A stretch of DNA of 5,181 nucleotides from Chitinophagaceae bacterium (GTDB lineage: Bacteria > Bacteroidota > Bacteroidia > Chitinophagales > Chitinophagaceae): positions 1-5,181 of the forward strand of contig JADYYU010000327.1 of assembly GCA_020853515.1 (NCBI GenBank). The letters run 5' to 3'. The notes beneath the pieces are model-generated. The model searched no databases. It was given only the letters and a program-made list of their open reading frames with translations, and was not told the DNA's origin. The first letter of the stretch is position 1; every line of letters starts with the position of its first letter. The position numbers and the translations under genes were made by a program. Shown piece by piece: positions 1-5,181 of this stretch.

Positions 1-2159
1 GGGTGATCGATTGTAAATGCCTTGATGCCGGCAGTTGCGGTAAAGGCTGAAATCGTATTCACTACATTCAGATCGTTCGTCATATTTACATCCCCTGCGA
101 AGTATCCTGCCCAGCTATTGGGTGATACGGGGGCTGTTGCATAAACAGCAAAATTACCGGCGGTAGCGGCACCATGCACGGATGCTGCAATGCCCGTATT
201 GTAACCTGGCGCCCCTAAGGCGATACCCTGTACCCCGACATTATTTTGCGATACCGGATCGACGGCTTCCCCGACTACACCAATGGTATTTCCATTGGGC
301 ATGTTTGCACTGGAAAGGCCTTTACCAAAAATACCAATGGCCTCTGTATAAGGTGCTGTCGGCCCAAAAATTGAAGTCCAGCTTTGTCCAAGATCCTGTA
401 CGTTGGCTTCACCATAAATACCAGTTTGTTTGCCGGTAGCATATACTCCATAACCACGGCCGGCTGTCTGCACAAAACTGGCACCGTTCCAGAATAAATT
501 ACTGGCTTTTACTGCATAACTCACCGAATTGGTCAGCGTGCTATTGGCAACGGCATCACTGCCCCGGCTGTCTACACCATTGATACCCACAGACGAAACA
601 CCCGTTTTGCTGCCGCCCGGTGTACCGTTGTCAGTACCTGCTGCATACAAACCGATGGCATTCGCATTGTTCATTCCTATGCCAGAAATCCCGGTAGCAT
701 ACCCACTGATGGCCGTGTTGACGGCAAAACCTTTAATACCATGCGAACCACCTTCGCCTACGATTCCTACGCCATGGTCAGACGCTGAAGAAATCTGCGA
801 TTTCCCATACACTGCAACATTGTCGTTACCGGCATTTGCACCGGTGTATTCCGCTCTTAAAATACCATCCGTAATGACAGTCGTTGGCTCATCTGATTTA
901 AAAAGACCGGCAGTCAATTTGCTTCCCAGCGGTAAGGTGTTTGCTTTAACTTCCAGCGTTGCCGAGGGGCTGATGGTACCGATGCCAACATCGCCATTGG
1001 CAACAATCGTAGCACGTGTGTTATTATTTGTTCCCAATGAAAGCGAATTATTTTCTTTGTTTAGGATGCTGGCTGCGGTGCCGTTTTCGGTAATCAGCAA
1101 CCCGTCTGCCGCGGTATGTCCGCTTACAGTATTGCTCACTCTTAAATCCATCACAGCATTATCCGTGTTGCTGAAGTGCACCCGTGAAACCGGAGCTGCA
1201 TTGCCGCCTATACCCACATTTTCAGTATTATAATCTGCATGAAACTTCAGTTTACTGCTACCACTTTTTAAAATACTGATACCGGCATTTCCTTCTGTAC
1301 TGATCAGGCAACTACCATTTCCGGCAGCGGAGCTATTGTTGCCAAAGGCAAGCAAATTTGCGTAGGGATACATAGCTCCAATGCCTGCATAGGCTCCCGG
1401 ATAGGTAGTGCCATATTTAGTGAAGGTAGCGTAGCTGCCTGGATTGTCATTATACATGATGAACTTGCCAAAAGCATTCGGGTCAACATTTTGCATGCGT
1501 AGAAATTCCTGATTACCCGTACTTTGAAAAATATGAAACTTTGCCAGTGCAGAAGGGGTGATCGTTCCTAAACCTATATTCCCTGTCAAAGGACTTTGAT
1601 ACAAGGACGATTTTCCGATCACATTCTCTGCTGTATACCGGGTGAGATAATTTGCATCGGATGGAAGGTGCGAAGCATCGCTGACAACGGTACCGGGTGC
1701 CCGTGTTTTGTCATGATTACTGCCACCAGAAACACCGGCCCGGTCAGCGTAAATAGCATACGGTACTGAGAGTAACTGATTAGTACCTGCATCTGTGTAA
1801 TGATCTCCACCATTCGGATCGATGGCTACCCGGATATATTTGTTTCCGGTTTCCCATTTTACCGTTTTCATTTCTCCGGTTATTCGGGTACCGTTACCAA
1901 TTTGCAGAGAGTATAGACCGAATTCGTTTGTTTGCACAATTTGTGTTTCTTCATATTCTGCAACGGTCGCATCGGAGGCCTGCAGCACAGATAGTTTAAT
2001 GGAAAGCGTTCGCTTTACTAATGGATTTCCCTGCGCATCCCGGGCGATTCCCTGATAATTGAATAATTGAGGGACCTGTGCCTGTGCTGTATGAGCACTA
2101 AGAAAAATCGATATAAAGGACCAAAGAAGAAGAACAAAATGGATTGATGATATTTTCAT
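1..2159 (-). CDS. Tail-fibre-like surface protein, C-terminus cut by window edge
   Basis: Reading leftward from the ATG at 2159-2157, the frame stays open to the window edge, giving 719 codons with no stop. Residues 1-27 form a signal peptide (hydrophobic core about 8-21, cleavage probably AQA|Q), so the product is exported. Residues 30-137 are the N-terminal domain common in Bacteroidota surface proteins: FNYQGIARDAQGNP at 33-46, GLYSLQIGNG at 81-90 and QLLSVPYAIYA at 128-138. Three fibre repeats follow: NIGLGTITPSALAKFHI (194-210), NVGIGGNAAPVSRVHF (314-329) and DVGIGTISPSATLEV (390-404). Residues 450-690 are rich in short G-x-x-G units (GIYGEA, GVVGEA, AGYFAGDV), probably beta-structured. 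The last residues, KAFTIDH at 713-719, resemble the 'IDHP' start of a C-terminal domain I recall from related proteins. The role is probably adhesion or an extracellular fibre; no enzymatic motif is visible. The gene lies 37 bases after the T9SS-domain gene, with no promoter between, so it is likely co-transcribed. There is no Shine-Dalgarno, only an A/T-rich leader. Confidence 0.88.
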   Translation of the reverse strand, partial: MKISSIHFVLLLWSFISIFLSAHTAQAQVPQLFNYQGIARDAQGNPLVKRTLSIKLSVLQASDATVAEYEETQIVQTNEFGLYSLQIGNGTRITGEMKTVKWETGNKYIRVAIDPNGGDHYTDAGTNQLLSVPYAIYADRAGVSGGSNHDKTRAPGTVVSDASHLPSDANYLTRYTAENVIGKSSLYQSPLTGNIGLGTITPSALAKFHIFQSTGNQEFLRMQNVDPNAFGKFIMYNDNPGSYATFTKYGTTYPGAYAGIGAMYPYANLLAFGNNSSAAGNGSCLISTEGNAGISILKSGSSKLKFHADYNTENVGIGGNAAPVSRVHFSNTDNAVMDLRVSNTVSGHTAADGLLITENGTAASILNKENNSLSLGTNNNTRATIVANGDVGIGTISPSATLEVKANTLPLGSKLTAGLFKSDEPTTVITDGILRAEYTGANAGNDNVAVYGKSQISSASDHGVGIVGEGGSHGIKGFAVNTAISGYATGISGIGMNNANAIGLYAAGTDNGTPGGSKTGVSSVGINGVDSRGSDAVANSTLTNSVSYAVKASNLFWNGASFVQTAGRGYGVYATGKQTGIYGEANVQDLGQSWTSIFGPTAPYTEAIGIFGKGLSSANMPNGNTIGVVGEAVDPVSQNNVGVQGIALGAPGYNTGIAASVHGAATAGNFAVYATAPVSPNSWAGYFAGDVNMTNDLNVVNTISAFTATAGIKAFTIDH

Positions 2160-2196
2160 GTTATATTATTTTTTATGTTTAGAATGATTGTTTGAT

Positions 2197-2724
2197 TTAC
2201 TGCTTATTTATTTTGAACGCGAAATGCTCGTACAGACCAGCAAGATCAGCCTTTTGTACCGTCAGAACATAGCACCCGGCTGCCAGGTTTGCCACATCAA
2301 TGCTAAGTTTATTGTGGCCAGGGTTCCAGTTAGCGGTGTTTCCTAAAACGAAACTACCGGAAGTATTCATAAGCTGATAATGGATATTAACCGCAACCTG
2401 ATTGTCTGATTCAAGATTCAGTATTTTTGTCGTTGGATTAGGATACACTTTTAATGTAGTATTTAAAAGACTGTAGCTGTTTTCTAACAAGTTTGAACCA
2501 CTCGGCAACTTAAAAATCTGATAAGGTTGTAAAAAAACCTGTGTAACAATCATGTTTGAGTTTCTTGCTGTATGAACAAGCGTCATTTCACCGATTGAAT
2601 AGTTAAATTCTATCCCCTCTATTTTTGCAGTATGTCCGCATAGGTTCAAACTTTGCTGGCCATACAGCAGCGATGATTGAAGCAAACCCAGTAATAAAAT
2701 CCCTTTTTTAAATGTGCATTTCAT
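2197..2724 (-). CDS. Small secreted protein with C-terminal type IX secretion sorting domain
   Basis: A complete 175-residue protein. Residues 1-22 are a signal peptide (KKG then a leucine-rich core, cleavage probably YG|QQ), so it crosses the inner membrane by Sec. Residues 38-68 contain FNYSIGEMTLV and TQVFLQPY, a pattern I recognise from the N-terminal part of many short Bacteroidota secreted proteins ('YSIGE ... TQGFHQP'). Residues 92-175 form a T9SS type A sorting domain: VYPNPTTKILNLE (93-105) is its hallmark start, DVANLAAGCYVLTV (143-156) its conserved central strand region, and the protein ends in FAFKINKQ. In this family the domain directs passage through the outer-membrane type IX channel, usually with removal of the domain and attachment to the cell surface. 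The mature part before it is only about 70 residues, with no catalytic motif, so the passenger's function is unknown. It is the first gene of the leftward unit and may accompany the downstream fibre. The leader before ATG is A-rich without a Shine-Dalgarno. Confidence 0.93.
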   Translation of the reverse strand: MKCTFKKGILLLGLLQSSLLYGQQSLNLCGHTAKIEGIEFNYSIGEMTLVHTARNSNMIVTQVFLQPYQIFKLPSGSNLLENSYSLLNTTLKVYPNPTTKILNLESDNQVAVNIHYQLMNTSGSFVLGNTANWNPGHNKLSIDVANLAAGCYVLTVQKADLAGLYEHFAFKINKQ

Positions 2725-2792
2725 AGATCTTTTTTTTGTGCCTACTCTATTCAGTTTTCGGCTAACCTGCTATGTCTGTTGTAATTACAGTG

Positions 2793-2822
2793 CAAAGGTG
2801 CAAAATCACTGAATGTTGCAAA
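2793..2822 (-). promoter_or_regulatory. Bacteroidota-type promoter for the T9SS-protein/fibre unit
   Basis: On the minus strand, TTTG (2822-2819) is followed after 18 bases by CACCTTTG (2800-2793), continuing as CACCTTTGCA. This matches the Bacteroidota primary sigma pattern (TTTG, about 19 bases, TAnnTTTG) except for C instead of T at the first base of the -7 box. The transcript would start near 2786, leaving a leader of about 60 bases before the ATG at 2724. Spacing and position fit well; transcription itself is inferred. Confidence 0.6.
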
Positions 2823-2866
2823 AGAGTTGAACAGCCATAAACGTGGGCTCAAAAAACGGCATTTCA

Positions 2867-2886
2867 GTACCGTTGTTTAACGGTAC
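2867..2886. repeat. Perfect 8-bp inverted repeat, possible operator
   Basis: GTACCGTT, a GTTT loop, and AACGGTAC form a perfect 8-bp inverted repeat with a 4-base spacer. It lies about 45 bases upstream of the leftward -33 box and about 120 bases upstream of the rightward -7 box. That position suits a regulator-binding site. It is not followed by a T-run on either strand and does not follow a gene end, so a terminator is unlikely. Confidence 0.4.
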
Positions 2887-2924
2887 AATGTTGGGGATAG
2901 AACGGAATTTACTTTTCATATAAT

Positions 2925-2981
2925 TTACAGGCCCTTGCTGTTACAGCATTACAGAACAATTTGTGGTATTGAATTTTACAG
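2925..2981 (+). repeat. Four TTACAG repeats upstream of the lipoprotein promoter
   Basis: TTACAG occurs at 2925-2930, 2941-2946, 2949-2954 and 2976-2981. The second copy is part of the short palindrome TGCTGT-T-ACAGCA (2936-2948). The cluster ends about 27 bases before the rightward -7 box, so it covers the area where an activator would sit. A further single copy occurs at 2785-2790, near the predicted leftward start point. The role in regulation is inferred only from position and repetition. Confidence 0.35.
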
Positions 2982-3007
2982 CACCGAAAAAAGGTGAAAT
3001 AAAAAAT

Positions 3008-3015
3008 TAACTTTG
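3008..3015 (+). promoter_or_regulatory. -7 box of the lipoprotein/7TM/kinase unit
   Basis: TAACTTTG is an exact match to the Bacteroidota -7 consensus TAnnTTTG. Transcription would begin near 3020, about 25 bases before the ATG at 3047. No TTG or TTTG -33 box is found at the usual 17-23 base distance, which hints at a weak or activator-dependent promoter. Confidence 0.55.
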
Positions 3016-3046
3016 AATCGTATTACTCACACAAAAAAATAATAAC

Positions 3047-3778
3047 ATGAAAAAAATCCTTTTAACAACGAATGTAATTACAGCCATGGCTTTGCTAATG
3101 ACACTATTGACCGCTTGCCCGTCCAAGCCAGTCAGTGAAAAAATATCTAATACCTGCACACCCTGTAAAATGAGTACAGCAGATGCATACAAACCTTTGA
3201 CCGGTCAATATGTGAGCGATCTCATATCAAACTACCGGGATAAGCAATGGAATTATATTTGTACGAACTCCTCTTTTGCGGCGGCTGGAGCAGGCCATGA
3301 TGCAAGATCCGTATGGTTTAGTTTAAATCGTCTGAAAGATTTTATTGCAACTATTGAATCCTATGTTGAAAATGATACAACTACCGGATGTGGCGGTCAT
3401 CATTGTGAACGCGAGTTGGGAATCCGAATTTATTTTGGAGCGTATGGCCCTACACATACTCTGCCGAACCCGTCGTATATGGGTAAGCATACTTTGGTCA
3501 TGATTCCTACCTATCGGGACTTTGGCCAGCTTAATACTCCCAATGAAAATGTGGACTTCGACCCCAGATATATGAATGCCTGCGGATTACCTGTTGGAAA
3601 CATAGATACTGCAAGCATGACCGCATTGATTCCTGCTTTAGAAATTGACGGTATGAATCATGGCACCATCGTTCCGCCACCTGACATGGCCTGCTCCGGT
3701 GCACGATTCATGCATTGGGTTGATAATCATACAAGCAGTTCAGCAACCGGAATGTTTATAACAGGTTGTCCATATTAA
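3047..3778 (+). CDS. Cysteine-rich lipoprotein of unknown function
   Basis: A complete 243-residue protein. Residues 1-23 are a lipoprotein signal (MKK, hydrophobic core, lipobox LTAC with C24 as the lipidated residue), so the mature protein is probably anchored in a membrane facing the periplasm or cell surface. The mature part has eight further cysteines (37, 40, 72, 115, 120, 179, 216, 241), including CTPC at 37-40 and CGGHHC at 115-120, which could form disulfides or bind metal. Other distinctive segments are DARSVWFSLNRLKDFI (85-100), LGIRIYFGAYG (124-134), TLVMIPTYRD (149-158) and NHGTIVPPP (204-212). I recall similar segments in uncharacterised Bacteroidota lipoproteins, but know no tested function. 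It ends 10 bases before the membrane-protein gene and probably heads the same operon. The start is the ATG after an A-rich leader (ACAAAAAAATAATAAC) without Shine-Dalgarno, about 25 bases from the predicted transcript start. Confidence 0.88.
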   Translation: MKKILLTTNVITAMALLMTLLTACPSKPVSEKISNTCTPCKMSTADAYKPLTGQYVSDLISNYRDKQWNYICTNSSFAAAGAGHDARSVWFSLNRLKDFIATIESYVENDTTTGCGGHHCERELGIRIYFGAYGPTHTLPNPSYMGKHTLVMIPTYRDFGQLNTPNENVDFDPRYMNACGLPVGNIDTASMTALIPALEIDGMNHGTIVPPPDMACSGARFMHWVDNHTSSSATGMFITGCPY

Positions 3779-3788
3779 ATAGCCCCCG

Positions 3789-4451
3789 ATGTATAAAACA
3801 TTGATCACTTCACTGATGATTGCAGAAGGCATCGCTTGTATTACCGGTTTATTAAGCTGGAAGAAAGCACGCGATTCTGTATGGAAGTACTTTATCATTT
3901 ACTTGCTGTTTGTTTTTACATCAGAATTATTCGGCTTGCTGTGTATGTACAGAGGCTGGAAAGAAATCGATCAGTTGTATTTCACTTTTGTTGTCATTCC
4001 TGCTGAATTTATTTTCTTTTATTTTTTGTTTGCCTATCATTCAACATCAAAATCGTACCGAAGATTTGCCTATCTGTCAGTTCTATTTTATCTGCTGAGC
4101 CTTTTCATTGAAAATACAGGCACGCACAGGCCGGAATTTTTCTCGATTTCATATACTGTCGGTAATTTACTATTGTTGCTTTTAATTTTTATGTACTTGT
4201 ACAAATATTTACAGAGTGACGAATTAATACAAATACGCAGCAATCCGCTCATCTATGTAAGTATTGGTCTGCTGATATTTTATATAGGGGCTTTCCCTTT
4301 TTATGGACTAAAAAATTATTTATGGAGCAGCTACAAAGTAATCGGTACAAATTACTGGTATTTTGCAACCATTTTAAATTGCTTAATGTATTGTATGTTT
4401 ACAATTAGTTTCTTATGGGGCAAGCACAAATCTATATCTTCATCATCTTAA
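3789..4451 (+). CDS. Seven-helix integral membrane protein, possible sensory partner of the kinase
   Basis: A 220-residue protein that is almost entirely membrane-embedded. Hydrophobic helices are visible at about 6-24, 32-54, 64-84, 93-109, 118-141, 153-174 and 190-212, followed by a short tail, GKHKSISSSS. There is no signal peptide, no soluble domain and no recognised enzyme motif. Aromatic-rich turns (YHSTSKSYRRFAY at 83-95) and the segment NPLIYVSIGLLIFYIGAF (152-169) resemble a group of uncharacterised Bacteroidota membrane proteins that I recall being encoded next to histidine kinases. The gene starts 10 bases after the lipoprotein stop, and its last 37 bases overlap the kinase start in another frame, which implies shared transcription and probably coupled translation. 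A role in signal reception or in relaying a signal to the kinase is inferred from this layout only; transport is an alternative. No Shine-Dalgarno precedes the ATG. Confidence 0.87.
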   Translation: MYKTLITSLMIAEGIACITGLLSWKKARDSVWKYFIIYLLFVFTSELFGLLCMYRGWKEIDQLYFTFVVIPAEFIFFYFLFAYHSTSKSYRRFAYLSVLFYLLSLFIENTGTHRPEFFSISYTVGNLLLLLLIFMYLYKYLQSDELIQIRSNPLIYVSIGLLIFYIGAFPFYGLKNYLWSSYKVIGTNYWYFATILNCLMYCMFTISFLWGKHKSISSSS

Positions 4452-5181
4452 CCACGCTGATCGTTTTTTCATTTATAATCGGTATCCTCGTATTTTTATA
4501 TCAGTACAGACGTAAAGCCAAAGAATATCATTTAGAAAAACAATTAACCGCTATGAACCATCAAACTGAATTACAACAGGCAACACTTGAAATGCAGCAA
4601 TTAACCATGCAGGATATTGGTCGCGAAATTCATGATGGTGTTGGTCAACGCCTCACACTGGCTTCAATTTATTCAAAGCAACTTGCTTACAAAAATATTC
4701 CTGAAGAGAGTAAACAAAAAATAGAAGAAGTAAGCACACTGATCAATGAATCATTGATTCAACTGCGAAGCCTTTCGAAAGAACTGACCAATCAGCAGGA
4801 ACATATTGTTTCTTTGAGCAAACTGGTGTTACTGGAAGTCGAAAAAATAGAAACTTTACAAATCTGTAAACTTAAATTTAGCAGTAATAATGAATGTCCA
4901 CTAAAACATAGAATCGCAATGTTCATGTTACGAATACTGCAGGAATTTATACAAAACAGTTTAAAACACTCCTCCTGTACCGAAATTAATATCTTGTTGA
5001 AAAACACTGAAAACATCCTCATCATGACTATCTGTGATAATGGAATAGGCTTTGATACAACCATGAGTTCAGAAGGCATCGGTGTTCAAAACATGAAACG
5101 ACGAGCAGAAATGATCAATGCCGAATTCAGGCTGGAGTCTGCTGAAAATAAAGGAACACAACTAACATTAAAATTAGACAC
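4415..5181 (+). CDS. Sensor histidine kinase (NarX/DesK class, HisKA_3), C-terminus cut by window end
   Basis: The frame is open from the ATG at 4415 to the window end (255 codons), and an in-frame TAG at 4406-4408 makes this the first possible start. Residues 5-29 are a single membrane helix, followed by a coiled-coil-like linker (about 36-66, rich in Q, E, L, M). The HisKA_3 dimerisation domain holds the phospho-acceptor H73 in GREIHDGVGQRL; H73-D74-x-x-x-Q78 is the HDxxxQ motif used in this class for response-regulator dephosphorylation. The ATPase domain has an N-box (E177, N181 in LQEFIQNSLKHS), G1 box DNGIGF (208-213), G2 box GIGVQNM (221-227) and a final GTQLTLKL (247-254). All catalytic residues are present, so it should autophosphorylate and pass phosphate to a response regulator, usually LuxR/NarL-type in this family. 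It has no periplasmic or PAS/GAF input domain, so the signal may come from the overlapping seven-helix protein. Only a few residues are probably missing at the end. Confidence 0.92.
   Translation, partial: MGQAQIYIFIILTTLIVFSFIIGILVFLYQYRRKAKEYHLEKQLTAMNHQTELQQATLEMQQLTMQDIGREIHDGVGQRLTLASIYSKQLAYKNIPEESKQKIEEVSTLINESLIQLRSLSKELTNQQEHIVSLSKLVLLEVEKIETLQICKLKFSSNNECPLKHRIAMFMLRILQEFIQNSLKHSSCTEINILLKNTENILIMTICDNGIGFDTTMSSEGIGVQNMKRRAEMINAEFRLESAENKGTQLTLKLD

Larger units (their letters stand above)
2725..3046. other. Divergent intergenic regulatory region
   Basis: These 322 bases separate the leftward surface unit from the rightward lipoprotein/kinase unit. No convincing coding frame was found. 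The region holds a promoter on each strand (2793-2822 minus, 3008-3015 plus), a perfect 8-bp inverted repeat (2867-2886), and a TTACAG repeat cluster containing a small palindrome (2925-2981). Both promoters fire outward, so one regulator bound in the middle could affect both units. Confidence 0.7.

Noticed and set aside
182..439. An 85-codon plus-strand frame, with other short frames opposite the fibre (such as 1822-2055)
   Set aside because: They lie antisense to the fibre coding sequence, have no promoter or recognisable motif, and read as low-complexity shadows.
529..1233. A 234-codon open frame on the plus strand inside the fibre gene
   Set aside because: It is antisense to a much longer frame with clear family motifs and a signal peptide. 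Its translation is a proline/leucine/alanine-rich sequence without domain features, as expected opposite glycine- and threonine-rich repeats.
1304..1813. Short minus-strand frames at 1304-1489 and 1619-1813
   Set aside because: They are on the same strand as the fibre but in a different frame, fully inside it, with no family features.
1..2159. Prophage, suggested by the tail-fibre-like repeats
   Set aside because: The protein has a Sec signal peptide and a Bacteroidota surface N-terminal domain, its neighbour is a T9SS protein, and no phage gene is seen in the window.
2867..2886. Inverted repeat as a transcription terminator
   Set aside because: It lies between two divergent gene starts, not after a gene end, and has no T-run after the stem on either strand.
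3007..3192. A 61-codon minus-strand frame overlapping the lipoprotein start
   Set aside because: Its hydrophobic look is the antisense of the lipoprotein signal peptide, and no promoter fits it.
4792..5079. A 95-codon minus-strand frame inside the kinase gene
   Set aside because: It is antisense to the conserved ATPase domain, whose N, G1 and G2 boxes are intact on the plus strand.

Overview
The window looks like chromosomal DNA from a member of the Bacteroidota (Bacteroidetes). Four things support this. The first is a C-terminal type IX secretion (T9SS type A) sorting domain. The second is a large surface fibre whose N-terminus has the FNYQGIARDAQGNP signature common in this phylum. The third is promoter elements of the Bacteroidota type (TAnnTTTG -7 box, TTTG -33 box). 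The fourth is A-rich leaders without Shine-Dalgarno sequences before the genes. Family-level placement is not possible from this window. No RNA gene, mobile element or CRISPR array was seen.

Left half (1-2724, minus strand): a two-gene surface unit, read right to left. It starts with a small secreted protein carrying a T9SS sorting domain (2724-2197). After 37 bases comes a long tail-fibre-like protein (2159 to beyond position 1). The fibre has a signal peptide, a Bacteroidota-type N-terminal domain, three 'VGIGT..PSA.L.V' repeats and a long glycine-rich repeat region. It is cut by the window edge just as a C-terminal domain begins (FTIDHP). A promoter for the pair sits at about 2793-2822.

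Middle (2725-3046): a divergent intergenic region of 322 bases. It holds promoters for both directions, a perfect 8-bp inverted repeat, and a cluster of TTACAG repeats including a short palindrome.

Right half (3047-5181, plus strand): a compact three-gene unit. It encodes a cysteine-rich lipoprotein of unknown function (3047-3778), a seven-helix membrane protein (3789-4451) and a histidine kinase (4415 to beyond the window end). The kinase belongs to the NarX/DesK (HisKA_3) class and has one membrane anchor but no sensor domain. The kinase start lies inside the membrane-protein gene. The arrangement suggests a split sensory system in which the lipoprotein and/or the seven-helix protein supply the input the kinase lacks. 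A LuxR/NarL-type response regulator would be expected just downstream, outside the window. This system is the most interesting candidate here, but its ligand and output cannot be read from the sequence.
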